A DNA stretch of 64,000 nucleotides from Arthrobacter sp. M4 (GTDB taxonomy: Bacteria > Actinomycetota > Actinomycetes > Actinomycetales > Micrococcaceae), in NCBI RefSeq assembly GCF_020251205.1, contig NZ_JAIWYX010000006.1, positions 186,001 through 250,000 of the forward strand, in the 5' to 3' direction. Positions within the stretch are counted from its first letter, which is position 1. Every line of letters starts with the position of its first letter. Positions 17,249 through 27,887 of this stretch are shown in pieces. The notes beneath the pieces are model-generated. The model was given only the letters and a program-made list of their open reading frames with translations, searched no databases and was not told the origin of the DNA. The position numbers and the translations under genes are program-made.

Positions 17249-18658
17249 ATGTCCTCAATCGCCACCGCCTCGGGGCAGGAGTCGACGCAGCCGGTTAACT
17301 CGCGTGGCCGCGTGATAGTCGCCAGCCTCATCGGTACCTCAATCGAGTTCTACGATTTCTACGTCTACGCCACGGCCGCTGTGCTCGTGTTCCCCAAGCT
17401 GTTCTTCCCCACGGCCAACGAAACAACACAGCTGCTGAGCTCCTTTGCGGTCTTCGGTGTCGCGTTCGTTGCCCGGCCCCTCGGCTCGATCATCTTTGGC
17501 CACTTCGGCGACCGGTTCGGCCGTAAGGGGACCCTTGTGGCTTCCCTACTGACCATGGGTATCGCAACATTCCTCATTGGCTGCCTGCCCACGGCCGAAA
17601 TTCCGGGCTGGACGGTTCTTGCCCCGGCGCTGCTGGTTGTCATGCGGTTCGCCCAGGGCCTTGCGCTCGGCGGCGAATGGAGCGGTGCCGCACTCCTGGC
17701 CACGGAAAATGCTCCGTCAGACAAGCGCGCCATCTACGGCACCTTCCCGCAGCTCGGCGCGCCGATTGGCTTCATCCTGGCCAATGTGATCTTCCTGGTC
17801 TTCAGCTACACGCTCACACCGGCAGCCTTCGCCGCCTGGGGCTGGCGGGTTCCATTCCTGCTGAGCGCCGTGATGGTCATCATCGGTCTCTACGTCCGGC
17901 TCAAGCTCATCGAGACGCCCGCGTTCACCAAGGTCATCGAATCCAACGAGGTGGCCAAGCTGCCCATCGGCCGCGTCTTCAAGACCAGCTGGCGCCCGCT
18001 GATCCTCGGTACCTTCATCATGTTGGCCACCTACGTGCTGTTCTACCTGATGACTACCTTCACCCTGACCTACGGCACCAAGCCCACACTGGCCGGTGCC
18101 CAGGCCGCGGCGGAGAAGGCCGGCAAGCCTATGACCGAAGCGGCGGCAGCCGCCTTTGTTCCAGGCCTCGGCTACACCCGCAACGATTTCCTCTGGATGC
18201 TCATTGCCGGCGTCGTATTCTTCGGCATTTTCACGCTGGTGGCCGGTCCGCTCGCCGAGAAGTTCGGTCGCCGCAAGATGCTCCTGGGGGTCACGGCCGG
18301 AATCCTGGTGTTCGGCCTCCTCTGGGTGCCGCTGTTCAGCGGCGGCTTTGCTGGAGCCATGGCGCTTCTGGTCATCGGTTTCACCCTGATGGGCCTGACC
18401 TTCGGTCCCATGGGTGCGCTCCTGCCGGAGCTATTCCCCACGAACGTCCGTTACACAGGCTCCGCGGTTAGCTACAACCTGTCCAGCATCCTCGGTGCCG
18501 CCGTTGCTCCGTTCATCGCCGTGTGGCTTTGGGAACTAGGTAAGGGAAACACATTCCTTGTGGGCATCTACCTCAGCTCCATGGCCGTGCTCACCCTGAT
18601 TGCGCTGTTCCTGACCAAGGAAACCAAGGACACGGATTACGAGAACAACGTGGCCTAG
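17249..18658 (+). CDS. metabolite:H+ symporter, MFS (MHS/ProP-like family)
   Basis: 469-residue membrane transporter. Its N terminus (IGTSIEFYDFYVYA), the loop 2-3 motif GHFGDRFGRK, and RFAQGLALGGEWSGAALL are typical of the metabolite:H+ symporter family, whose members carry alpha-ketoglutarate, citrate, shikimate, proline/betaine or other small acids. Substrate cannot be deduced. About twelve spans are seen, with a hydrophilic stretch (residues about 275-305) between spans 7 and 8 that is longer than usual. ATG at 17249 has only a weak GAAAG-like ribosome site. It is divergent from narK and ends at a good terminator. Confidence 0.85.
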   Translation: MSSIATASGQESTQPVNSRGRVIVASLIGTSIEFYDFYVYATAAVLVFPKLFFPTANETTQLLSSFAVFGVAFVARPLGSIIFGHFGDRFGRKGTLVASLLTMGIATFLIGCLPTAEIPGWTVLAPALLVVMRFAQGLALGGEWSGAALLATENAPSDKRAIYGTFPQLGAPIGFILANVIFLVFSYTLTPAAFAAWGWRVPFLLSAVMVIIGLYVRLKLIETPAFTKVIESNEVAKLPIGRVFKTSWRPLILGTFIMLATYVLFYLMTTFTLTYGTKPTLAGAQAAAEKAGKPMTEAAAAAFVPGLGYTRNDFLWMLIAGVVFFGIFTLVAGPLAEKFGRRKMLLGVTAGILVFGLLWVPLFSGGFAGAMALLVIGFTLMGLTFGPMGALLPELFPTNVRYTGSAVSYNLSSILGAAVAPFIAVWLWELGKGNTFLVGIYLSSMAVLTLIALFLTKETKDTDYENNVA

Positions 18659-18694
18659 AGCCTGCTTGGCGCCCAGCTAGGCGCCATGAAGAAG

Positions 18695-18735
18695 GCCGGC
18701 CCCGCGCACCGTTGAGTGTGCGGGACCGGCTTTTT
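18695..18735 (+). terminator. intrinsic terminator of the MHS transporter gene
   Basis: GC-rich 15-bp stem with one mismatch and one wobble pair (GCCGGCCCCGCGCAC against GTGTGCGGGACCGGC), 6-nt loop, followed by CTTTTTC. It is the most classical terminator in the window and lies just before the end of the convergent methyltransferase gene. Confidence 0.85.
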
Positions 18736-18746
18736 CATATGGCTTC

Positions 18747-19355
18747 TTAGTCAATCCGACGTGTCATCAAGTATGCGGCCCATCCGCGCGGCCAGCCACG
18801 GAGCCCGGACTGGCCCGCAATGCGTTGGATGTCGAAGTGGTCCGCGAACGTGGACTCCACATAGCCCGGCGGAAGAGTGATATTGCCAAACGGGAGCACC
18901 CCGGTGACGGCTCTCTCCCAGGGCCGCAGCTGCCACTCAAACGCCCAGAGCAGGAACTTCGCACCGGGTTCAGCCAAGGGGACAACATTGCGGATATACG
19001 CGGCCCTATGGGGCTCAGAGAGGTCGTCGAAGGTTCCATAATCGACCAACAGCCCAAACTGGCCGGCCACGTGCTGCAGCCCCGTAAGGTCGTCCACAAA
19101 AAATTCGACGGCGACACCCGCCTGCGCCGCTTTCGCTTTCGCCTTGCTGATGGCGGCAGGCGCAAAATCCACTGCCGTGACGTCGAAGCCGTGCCTCGCC
19201 AGGAAAATCGCGTTGTCGCCTTCGCCGCACCCGAGGTCGATGGCCCGGCACGGCTTGAGGGTTCCCTCGGAGACAAGCTCCACAAGGCTGGTGCGTGCAG
19301 GACCCACCCACGGCGGAGTGCCGTACCTGTACCACAGGTTGTACATCGCCTTCAT
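18747..19355 (-). CDS. class I SAM-dependent methyltransferase
   Basis: 202-residue soluble protein. It has the SAM-binding motif I AIDLGCGEGDNAIFLA followed by the acidic VTAVDFAP at the end of strand 2 and the motif IV-like LLVDYGTFDDL. It resembles small TehB/thiopurine-type methyltransferases that act on small molecules; the substrate is unknown. The ATG at 19355 directly follows a strong hairpin (19360-19401) whose 3' arm holds the only G-rich tract upstream, so ribosome access may depend on that fold. It is convergent with the MHS transporter gene and downstream of the carboxylase alpha gene. Confidence 0.8.
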   Translation of the reverse strand: MKAMYNLWYRYGTPPWVGPARTSLVELVSEGTLKPCRAIDLGCGEGDNAIFLARHGFDVTAVDFAPAAISKAKAKAAQAGVAVEFFVDDLTGLQHVAGQFGLLVDYGTFDDLSEPHRAAYIRNVVPLAEPGAKFLLWAFEWQLRPWERAVTGVLPFGNITLPPGYVESTFADHFDIQRIAGQSGLRGWPRGWAAYLMTRRID

Positions 19356-19359
19356 GGCA

Positions 19360-19401
19360 GGCCCCCGGGCTAACGCTTCATGATGAGCGTAGCCGGGGGC
19401 C
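19360..19401 (-). terminator. hairpin after the acyl-CoA carboxylase alpha gene
   Basis: Long imperfect stem: on the minus strand GGCCCCCGGCTACGCT pairs with AGCGTTAGCCCGGGGGCC around an 8-nt loop, with two single-base bulges. It begins 17 bp past the carboxylase stop and ends 4 bp before the methyltransferase ATG, so it may also mask that gene's ribosome site. Confidence 0.65.
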
Positions 19402-19417
19402 GGAAAACCGCAAGGGG

Positions 19418-21229
<1,812 letters not shown>

Positions 21230-21318
21230 GATGACTCCTTCTTTCCATCAGGGAGCCTAGCCTGATTGTGAGGGTTCCGCCCATATTGCTGGCGGATTCC
21301 GCGTGTGATCCGCCGTGG

Positions 21319-21339
21319 CTTTGTAGGGATGCTACAAAG
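21319..21339. promoter_or_regulatory. inverted repeat upstream of carboxylase alpha gene
   Basis: Perfect 8-bp inverted repeat CTTTGTAG-GGATG-CTACAAAG, 90-110 bp upstream of the carboxylase alpha start and overlapping the maf stop codon (21332-21334). The core TGTAG-N5-CTACA recurs upstream of the carboxylase beta/epsilon genes (35811-35825). It looks like a dimeric repressor operator; it could instead be a short maf terminator hairpin. Confidence 0.5.
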
Positions 21340-21973
21340 TCCACAGTTCCGTGATGCTTACGTTCGCGTGACCCAGCAAGTCCCGGAGCGTTGAGATGGA
21401 GAGTCCGACGACGGCGTGGGGGTCACCGTCGACCTTGCGGATGAAAGCGCCGCCAAGGCCATCGATGGTGAACGACCCCGCACAGTGGAGAGGTTCACCG
21501 GTGGCGATATAGGCTTCGATGTCCTCCGCGGACATCTCCATGAAGTGGACCTCGGCAGAGGAAACCGCGCCCACAGTTGCGCCCGTGCCTTCAGCATCTT
21601 CTTCGTCTATCGCCGTGGTCCGGCAGTCCACCAGCCAGTGCCCGGTGTGCAGGACACCGCTCGAACCGCTCATCCGGAGCATGCGTTCACGCGCGACGTT
21701 TGCCGTGTAGGGCTTGCCGTGGGCTTCGCCATCGAATTCGAAGACTGAGTCGCAGCCGATGACCAGCGCCCCTTCCGCCTCCTCGAGCGAGGCCACGGCT
21801 TCGGCCTTGGCGCGGGCCAGCAGCAAGGCGGTGTCGTGGGGGCTCGTGACGCCGTAATGGGCCTGGACTGCGTCCTCGTCGACGTCGGACACCAAGACTT
21901 CGTGGCTAATGCCGGCCTCACGAAGGAGCTTGGTGCGGGCAGGGGACTTGGAGGCGAGAATCAATCGGGTCAC
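21332..21973 (-). CDS. maf: Maf family nucleotide pyrophosphatase
   Basis: 213-residue house-cleaning enzyme hydrolysing non-canonical or modified nucleoside triphosphates to monophosphates. It shows the Maf N-terminal signature LASKSPARTKLLREAG, the catalytic acid region VIGCDSVFEFDG followed by GKP, and the C-terminal DPHAVVGLSISTL. The start is taken as GTG at 21973, immediately before the signature. An in-frame ATG at 22003 would add ten residues. The much longer in-frame extension beyond that is antisense to the DUF222 gene and not real. Lying next to the carboxylase alpha gene is the arrangement also seen in M. tuberculosis. Confidence 0.9.
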   Translation of the reverse strand: MTRLILASKSPARTKLLREAGISHEVLVSDVDEDAVQAHYGVTSPHDTALLLARAKAEAVASLEEAEGALVIGCDSVFEFDGEAHGKPYTANVARERMLRMSGSSGVLHTGHWLVDCRTTAIDEEDAEGTGATVGAVSSAEVHFMEMSAEDIEAYIATGEPLHCAGSFTIDGLGGAFIRKVDGDPHAVVGLSISTLRDLLGHANVSITELWTL

Positions 21974-22190
21974 AGGACCAGCGTAGTGGAGCGCAGCAAT
22001 CATAGGCGGTGGCTTAGGCGTGACCTCAAAGCTGCGCTCTAGGCTTTGGATGCTCACGCGTTTGTACAGCCGGCTTCCCCCATTCGACGCACGCGGGAGG
22101 CTACCGCGCGGGGAGCGCCTCCGGTGGGGGGCTAAAAATGTCGGACCCTCCTCGTAGGGTGAAGGTACTTCGGGAAGGGGGGTGGTTTGG

Positions 22191-24137
22191 ATGGTTGTTG
22201 GGGCGTTCGTTGACGGCGATGATGCCTGTGTTCCGGCCGAGTTGTTCACCGGCCAGGAGGACTCCCTGCTCTCCGGCAGCGTTCGGCTGCCTTTGGCGTC
22301 CTGCCTCACCGCGGACGGCGCCCTGCACGTGGCCGTGGCCGCGGACCGGCTGATCGCCTGGGCCACCGCGATGAAACTGCGCGCCCTGGCCCGCGCGGAG
22401 GAAGCCATCACCGAAGAACTGAACACCGAGGAATTATCCCGGCGGCGCGGATCCCAGCCGGTACGGTTCGGCGGGAACGAGGCCCACGCCCTGGCCGTGT
22501 CGGAGGTCGCCACCGCCTGCGCCGTGTCCGAGCACGCCGCCGCGCGGGCCCTGCACGACGCAGCGGACCTGGACGGTCCGCGGTGGGAGGTCCTCGAAGC
22601 CCTCGAAGACGGTGAAATCTCCCCCGAGCATGCCCGGGTGATCCTGGACCAGGCCCGCACCGTCCCGGACGACCACGCCGAGATCTTCACCCGCAGGGCC
22701 CTGCACGCCACCCGCACCCGGCACGGCCGGATGCGCACCCCCGCGGAACTGCGGACCGTGCTGCGCCGGATGCGGGAGCGCCTGCACCCCGAAACCATCC
22801 AGGCCCGCACCACCGCCGCCCGGCGGGAACGAAGCGTCTGGTTCACCCCCGAACCGGACGGCATGTGCACCCTGGGCGCCTACCTGCCCGCCGAAGCCGG
22901 CCTGGCCATCTACAACGGCCTGGACCACGACGCCCGCACCGCCAAAGCCCAGGCAGCAGAAACCAGCGCAGCAGGAGCCCTGGCCACCGAGGCCGGCATT
23001 ACAGAGGGAGACTCGGCGAACACCCAACCCTCCGGCACGCTCGCCGAGCCGCGCACCCTGGCAGAACACCGCACCCTCGCCGAACTCCGCGCCGACGCCC
23101 TCATCCAACGCCTGCTCGGGATCCCCGGATTGGGTAATCCCGGCGAGCCCGGAACCGCGCCGTTCCAGCCCACTGTCGTGCTCACCATCCCCATCGGACT
23201 CGCCGTAGGCGCCGCATCCGCAGCCGGAACCACCGCAGCGGAAGGAACCGTAGCGGAGGGTACCGCGGTTAGAGGCTCAGCCGCGGAAAGCAGCGCTGTG
23301 GAAACCACCACCGCGGCCGGAGGCAGCGCAGCGGGAGGCACCGCGGCCGGAGACGGAAGCCCAGCTGCGGAAAGCACCACCGTAACCGGAGGCACCGCAG
23401 CGGCAGGCACCGCAGCGGAAGGCACCGCAGCGGCAGGCACCGCAACGGACCTCAGCTCCGGGGCCGGAGGCACCGCAGCGGAAACCACCCCCGCCACCGG
23501 AGACGGAAGCTCAGCCGCGGAAAGCACCACCGCCACCGGAGACGGAAGCTCAGCCGCGGAAAGCACCACCGCGGCCGGAGGCACCGCGGCCGGAGACACC
23601 GCAACGGATCTCACCGCCGTGGCTGAACTGGAGGGCTACGGCCCCATCGACGGGCACACTGCCTGCCGACTGGCCGCTCTCGCGCCCAGCTGGCACCGGC
23701 TCTTCACCGACCCCGTCACCGGAGAGGCCCTCGGCGTCGGACGCACGGCCTACCGGCCACCACAAGCACTCCGCAGATACCTCAACCACCGCGACAAAAC
23801 CTGCCGCTTCCCCGGCTGCACCCGACGCGCCAGCACCTGCGAACCAGACCACACCATCGAATGGCAAGACGGCGGGACAACGGACCCCGGCAACCTCGCC
23901 CTGCTCTGCCGAAGGCACCACGCGCTCAAATCCATCGGCGCGTGGAGCTACAGACACACCTCCCCAACCGGCCACCTCAACTGGACCTCACCCCTCGGCC
24001 GCAAACACACCACAGAACCAGCCACTCCCGGCACACCAATGCACCCACATGTGCCACTTCTCGAAGACCTCGGGCCCAGAGCACCCGAACCAAGGCCTTC
24101 GATCCACGCCTTGGTGCCTGACATACCCCCGTTCTGA
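22191..24137 (+). CDS. DUF222 / HNH endonuclease (13E12 repeat family) with low-complexity insert
   Basis: 648 residues from the ATG at 22191, eight bases after AGGGGGG (GTG at 22182 is an alternative). Residues about 1-330 are the DUF222 domain (VAADRLIAWATAM, EVATACAVSEHAAARAL, ISPEHARVILDQA, SVWFTPEPDGMCTLGAYL). The C terminus holds an HNH nuclease: CRFPGC, DHTIEWQDGG, GNLALLCRRHH. Between them, residues about 344-474 are almost only Ala, Thr, Gly, Ser and Glu in TAAEG-like repeats, absent from most relatives. This family is multicopy in Arthrobacter and mycobacterial genomes and its role is not established; mobile-element or defence links have been suggested. It has no co-oriented neighbour. 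Confidence 0.85.
   Translation: MVVGAFVDGDDACVPAELFTGQEDSLLSGSVRLPLASCLTADGALHVAVAADRLIAWATAMKLRALARAEEAITEELNTEELSRRRGSQPVRFGGNEAHALAVSEVATACAVSEHAAARALHDAADLDGPRWEVLEALEDGEISPEHARVILDQARTVPDDHAEIFTRRALHATRTRHGRMRTPAELRTVLRRMRERLHPETIQARTTAARRERSVWFTPEPDGMCTLGAYLPAEAGLAIYNGLDHDARTAKAQAAETSAAGALATEAGITEGDSANTQPSGTLAEPRTLAEHRTLAELRADALIQRLLGIPGLGNPGEPGTAPFQPTVVLTIPIGLAVGAASAAGTTAAEGTVAEGTAVRGSAAESSAVETTTAAGGSAAGGTAAGDGSPAAESTTVTGGTAAAGTAAEGTAAAGTATDLSSGAGGTAAETTPATGDGSSAAESTTATGDGSSAAESTTAAGGTAAGDTATDLTAVAELEGYGPIDGHTACRLAALAPSWHRLFTDPVTGEALGVGRTAYRPPQALRRYLNHRDKTCRFPGCTRRASTCEPDHTIEWQDGGTTDPGNLALLCRRHHALKSIGAWSYRHTSPTGHLNWTSPLGRKHTTEPATPGTPMHPHVPLLEDLGPRAPEPRPSIHALVPDIPPF
23221..23610 (+). 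repeat. repetitive Ala/Thr/Gly/Ser coding segment inside the HNH gene
   Basis: About 390 bp of GCAGCGG/GGCACCG-type repeats. The clearest unit is a 39-bp direct repeat in two identical tandem copies, 23493-23531 and 23532-23570 (encoding ATGDGSSAAESTT), with a diverged copy at about 23346. Unit length is a multiple of three, so copy-number change would keep the frame. This marks the segment as a likely hypervariable spacer between the DUF222 and HNH domains. Confidence 0.8.
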
Positions 24138-24585
24138 TGCAACAGTGGTTCCACATTGGCTAGATCCGAGGGAACGGGTCGGTGACCCGCGCACAGCGTC
24201 TGGCGCGAAGCTACCTTCCCATCTGGAACGGCGCGAGAGGTTCTCGAATTGTGCGGCGTCTGGCGCCTTGTTCATGGGGTCGCGATCATCCCGTTCAACG
24301 ATCGACGCAAATTCTTGACGTCGATTCGAAGGGACGGTGGATACACGCTGCGAGCGGTTCCACTTTCCGGACATTCATCAATTGGGGCTGCGCAGTACTT
24401 GGGTGTCCGGATAACCAGACGGAGGCTGGTGAAACAAGAAGCCGCGCCTGGCCCGCTCCGTTGGAGCAAGACCTGGCGCGGCCCCTAGCAACCAGTTGTG
24501 GGGACGGCGACGCTCGCGGCGCAAATCTGGCGGCCCGTAGTCCGCCCGTTTCTGGGCCGGAGATCCCCTAGCGCAGAACCCGTCC
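24138..24585. other. 448-bp region without a gene; one branched hairpin
   Basis: No reading frame here has family signatures or normal codon use, and I see no tRNA. At 24441-24482 an 8-bp outer stem (GCCGCGCC and complement) encloses an inner GCTCC-GTT-GGAGC stem. It lies about 100 bp past the MMPL gene end on the minus strand and may terminate that operon. The stretch 24138-24420 has lower GC and more random composition than the neighbours and may be a decayed gene remnant. Confidence 0.4.
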
Positions 24586-27108
24586 CTAGTGCACCAGTTC
24601 CCGTCCCTTGACGCGACCGCTCCGCCGTTCCAGGCTGGCGCCTTCAACATCGACGTCCGGAAGGATGCGGCCCAGCCACTTTGGAAGCCACCAGGCCTTT
24701 TCGCCAAGCAAGTACATCACTGCGGGTAGCAACGTCATGCGCACAACAAAAGCATCCAGCAGCACGCCGAAGGCCAGCGCGAAACCGAGGGGCCGGACCA
24801 TGGTCAGGTGGGAGAAGATGAATCCTGCGAAAACGCTGACCATGATGATCGCAGCAGCCGTGACCACGGCGGCGGCATGCCGGAATCCGGTTCGGACAGC
24901 GTGCCGGGCGGTCTCACCGTGCATGTACGACTCGCGCATGCCTGAGGTGATAAAGACTTGGTAGTCCATCGCCAGACCGAACAGCACCCCTATAAGGATG
25001 ATCGGCAGGAAGCTCAGCACGGCGCCCGGGTTGGCGACGTCGAAAACGGGACCCAGCCAACCCCATTGGTAAACAGCCACCACGCCACCGAAGGCGGCCG
25101 CGAGGGAGAGCAGGAATCCGCCAGTAGCCAGCAGCGGCACCAGAATGGACCGGAAGACAAGCAGCAGCAGGATGAGCGAGAGGCCGACGACGATCGCCAA
25201 GTAGGGCGGCAGTGCGGACCCGAGCTTGGCCGAGACGTCGATATTGGCTGCCGTTTGGCCGGTCAAACCGATGGTGGCCCCAGTGGATTCGTGGATCGCG
25301 GTGCCCTTTGCGCGGAGTTCGGACACCACCTTGACTGTCCCCGCACTCGCCGGACCCTCCTTCGGGATGACCTGGAAGACCGCTGTACTCCGGTCATCGC
25401 TCAGGGCGACGGGAACGGCGGCGGTGACACCATCCACGCTGCGCAGCTGATCAGCGATGTCGTACTGCAGTTTGGCGGCGCCGGCCTGGCTCAGTCCCGA
25501 CGGGAGTTCGCCTACGACGACGATCGGCCCAGTTACGCCTTCGCCGAACTTCGCCCTGGTGGTGTCATAGGCCTTGTAGGCCTGGGACTCGACGGGCTCG
25601 GAGCCGCCGTCGGGGAGGGCCAGTCGCAATTGCGAGGCCGGGACGGCCAGCAGGCCCAGCACGGCCGCGCCGGCCAACAGTGCGACCACTGGATGCCGGG
25701 TGACAAACCCGCCCCAGCCGTGAGTGCTGCGCTTCTCGTCCAGCTCGCGGTCCGCGGCCTCATGCCCGGGCTCGGCGTTGTGCCGCTCGGCCTTGGCCCA
25801 CGCCCGCTTGGAGATGATACGGCGGCCAATGAGGGACAGTATCGCCGGGGTCAGGGTCAAGGCAACGACGACGGCGACCGCTACGGTTGCCGCCGCGGCG
25901 AGGCCGAGGACGGAGAGGAACGGAAGCCCAGGCACCACCAGGGCGGCCAGCGCAATGATAACGGTGAGGCCCGCGAAAAGAACCGCATTGCCCGACGTCC
26001 CGGTGGCCAATGCGACTGATTCCTCGGGATCCATTCCCGCGCGCATCTGCCCACGGTGCCTGTTGACGATGAACAGCGAGTAGTCGATGCCCACGGCAAG
26101 GCCAAGCATGAGCGCGAGCATAGGTGAAATCGAGCTCATACTGATCACACCGGTCAGCGCGAAGGTTCCGCCAACGCCCACCGCGACGCCAATGAGGGCC
26201 ATCAACAGCGGCAGCCCCGCTGCCACCAGCGTGCCGAGCATGATGATCAGGACGAGGGCGGCCACCGCGATACCGATGATCTCCGACGCGCCGAAGAGTT
26301 GCGATACGTCTTCCGTGATGTCCTTACTGGCCAGGGCGGTGACCCCAGCGGAGGACGTCGCATGCACGATGTCCTGGACTTGCTGGCGCACGGCGGGGGT
26401 CACAGCGTTGATCGACGTCCTGAACTGCACCTGGGCGATGGCGGTGGTGCCGTCGGTGGAAACGAATCGCAGGCCTTCCGACGCGGCTTTCTGGCGCTTG
26501 CCGAGTTCCAGCTTCGCGGCACCGGCGGCCGCTTCCTGCATACCGGCGTCGAGCTTTTGCTGGCCGGCGGCCAGTTCCGCCTTGCGTGAGCCGAGCTGCG
26601 CTTCGATCTGCGAGGCCGGCACGCCTGCCGCCAGCATCTGTTGCTCGGCGGCCTGAAGCTGGGCTCGGCCAGCCTCCAAGGCCGCCCGGTTCTTATCGAT
26701 TTCGGCTTGCCCTGAGGCAAGTTGCCGTTCTCCCGCCGCGATGTCGGCAGCTGCCTTATCCAGCTGCGCCTGGGTGTCGAACGGGTTCACGGTTGCCTGG
26801 ACGTCCGGCAGGGTTTCCAGCTTCTTGAGGGCGGACGCCACCGCGTCCTTGCCTGCCTGGGTGAACTGGCCGGAATCAGACTGGAAGACGACGCTCGCGG
26901 AGCCGCCGGACGACTTGGGCAGCTCCTGCTTGAGCTTGTCCGCCATCTGCTGCGTTTCCGTGCCTGGAATCTGGAAGTTGTTGGACATCGTCCCGTGGAA
27001 GGCAGCCGCCGAACCGCCGACGGCGACAAGTACCGCCAGCCAAAGCGAAATGACCAGCCAGCGGCGACGGTAGGAGAACTTTCCGAGGCGATAGAGGAAA
27101 AGTGCCAT
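24586..27108 (-). CDS. MMPL/RND family transporter
   Basis: 840-residue export protein of the MmpL (RND) superfamily, with two repeats of one membrane span, a large external loop and five more spans. Visible are the first span (WLVISLWLAVLVAVGG), the conserved GIDYSLFIVNRHRGQM and its counterpart AMDYQVFITSGMRESY (proton-relay region), and a Gly/Ala-rich second half. The first external loop (residues about 125-225) is unusual in having a long Ala/Gln-rich helical stretch with repeated LxxGxxQL-like patterns, likely a coiled-coil hairpin. Substrates of such actinobacterial proteins are lipids or drugs; here unknown. A TetR gene lies 54 bp upstream in the same direction, so it is probably its local repressor. 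Confidence 0.88.
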   Translation of the reverse strand: MALFLYRLGKFSYRRRWLVISLWLAVLVAVGGSAAAFHGTMSNNFQIPGTETQQMADKLKQELPKSSGGSASVVFQSDSGQFTQAGKDAVASALKKLETLPDVQATVNPFDTQAQLDKAAADIAAGERQLASGQAEIDKNRAALEAGRAQLQAAEQQMLAAGVPASQIEAQLGSRKAELAAGQQKLDAGMQEAAAGAAKLELGKRQKAASEGLRFVSTDGTTAIAQVQFRTSINAVTPAVRQQVQDIVHATSSAGVTALASKDITEDVSQLFGASEIIGIAVAALVLIIMLGTLVAAGLPLLMALIGVAVGVGGTFALTGVISMSSISPMLALMLGLAVGIDYSLFIVNRHRGQMRAGMDPEESVALATGTSGNAVLFAGLTVIIALAALVVPGLPFLSVLGLAAAATVAVAVVVALTLTPAILSLIGRRIISKRAWAKAERHNAEPGHEAADRELDEKRSTHGWGGFVTRHPVVALLAGAAVLGLLAVPASQLRLALPDGGSEPVESQAYKAYDTTRAKFGEGVTGPIVVVGELPSGLSQAGAAKLQYDIADQLRSVDGVTAAVPVALSDDRSTAVFQVIPKEGPASAGTVKVVSELRAKGTAIHESTGATIGLTGQTAANIDVSAKLGSALPPYLAIVVGLSLILLLLVFRSILVPLLATGGFLLSLAAAFGGVVAVYQWGWLGPVFDVANPGAVLSFLPIILIGVLFGLAMDYQVFITSGMRESYMHGETARHAVRTGFRHAAAVVTAAAIIMVSVFAGFIFSHLTMVRPLGFALAFGVLLDAFVVRMTLLPAVMYLLGEKAWWLPKWLGRILPDVDVEGASLERRSGRVKGRELVH

Positions 27109-27162
27109 GTCAATGCCGTTCGTTAGAGGGCGATAGTGGGACGGATGCGCCTGAGCAGGCGT

Positions 27163-27807
27163 TCAGTGCGCGGCGAAGCCGGAGCCGAGGAGGCCCATGG
27201 CATCGATGAGGTGCTGGCGGAGCTCGGCCAGCGATTCGGGGGAGAGATCGGATCCGCGGTTCTCGAACCAGACACTCATGGCTGCCTTACCGCACGAAAT
27301 CACGGATCCGGCTAGGGCGCGGAGATACAACTCGCCAATGCCGTCACCGAATCGCTCACGGGCGGCGGCGATGATCTGGGCCGTGCAATGCTCCCAGGCT
27401 TCCAACTCCGAGCGGGCAAGCGTTCGGTCGCTGTGGGTCAGGCTGAAAAGCTCTGCCATGGGGGCCGCAGTCATCGGGTCCGCCAGGGCCATCAGTGCGG
27501 CACGGGCTGATTCCAGGACGGGCTCGTTGGCCGGGCGTTTCCGGAATTCGGCCAGGGCGTGTTCCAGGAAGCCGTCAGTCACGGAGGCGAGGGCGGCCTC
27601 GAGGGTGGCGAAGTAGTTGAAGAACGTTCGCCGAGAGATTCCCGCCTCCGCCGCGATGTCCTCAACCGTGAAGTTCCCCGGCCCCTTCTCCCGGAGCTGG
27701 GCAAGTGCGGCCGTGGCAATCGCCTTGCGGGTCGCGGCTTTGTTCAGTTCACGGCGCGATGGAGTTTGGGCGTCATCAAGGGTGGGGGAGCCTGAGGGGG
27801 AACTCAT
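27163..27807 (-). CDS. TetR family transcriptional regulator
   Basis: 214 residues. A TetR helix-turn-helix lies at about residues 28-72: AIATAALAQLREKG, then VEDIAAEAGISRRTFFNYFATLEAAL. The C-terminal ligand-binding domain is all-helical with no recognisable effector signature. It is the first gene of a two-gene unit with the MMPL exporter. The start codon lies about 6 bp after a -10 element, so the message may be nearly leaderless. A perfect inverted repeat in its own promoter spacer suggests autoregulation together with the exporter. Confidence 0.88.
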   Translation of the reverse strand: MSSPSGSPTLDDAQTPSRRELNKAATRKAIATAALAQLREKGPGNFTVEDIAAEAGISRRTFFNYFATLEAALASVTDGFLEHALAEFRKRPANEPVLESARAALMALADPMTAAPMAELFSLTHSDRTLARSELEAWEHCTAQIIAAARERFGDGIGELYLRALAGSVISCGKAAMSVWFENRGSDLSPESLAELRQHLIDAMGLLGSGFAAH

Positions 27808-27813
27808 AAAAAT

Positions 27814-27843
27814 ACACTACGTGCAACTTTGCACTCTAGGCAA
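27814..27843 (-). promoter_or_regulatory. tetR-MMPL promoter with embedded operator
   Basis: On the minus strand, -35 TTGCCT (27838-27843) and -10 TAGTGT (27814-27819) are separated by 18 bp. The spacer holds the perfect inverted repeat GTGCAA-N2-TTGCAC (27821-27834), and a further GTGCAA lies at 27855-27860. The tetR ATG (27805-27807) is six bases past the -10. The position is ideal for steric repression by the encoded TetR protein. Confidence 0.6.
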
Positions 27844-27887
27844 GTTTTCACTTGGTGCAATTTACAGGAAGGAGCACGGACACGCCG

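Noticed and set aside
21974-22870. N-terminal extension of Maf by about 300 residues
   Set aside because: The extension is Arg/Ser-rich sequence antisense to the DUF222 gene; the Maf signature begins right after GTG 21973.
24182-24571. Short genes in the region after the DUF222/HNH gene
   Set aside because: Frames on both strands overlap, none has a ribosome site or recognisable domain, and codon use is unlike neighbouring genes.
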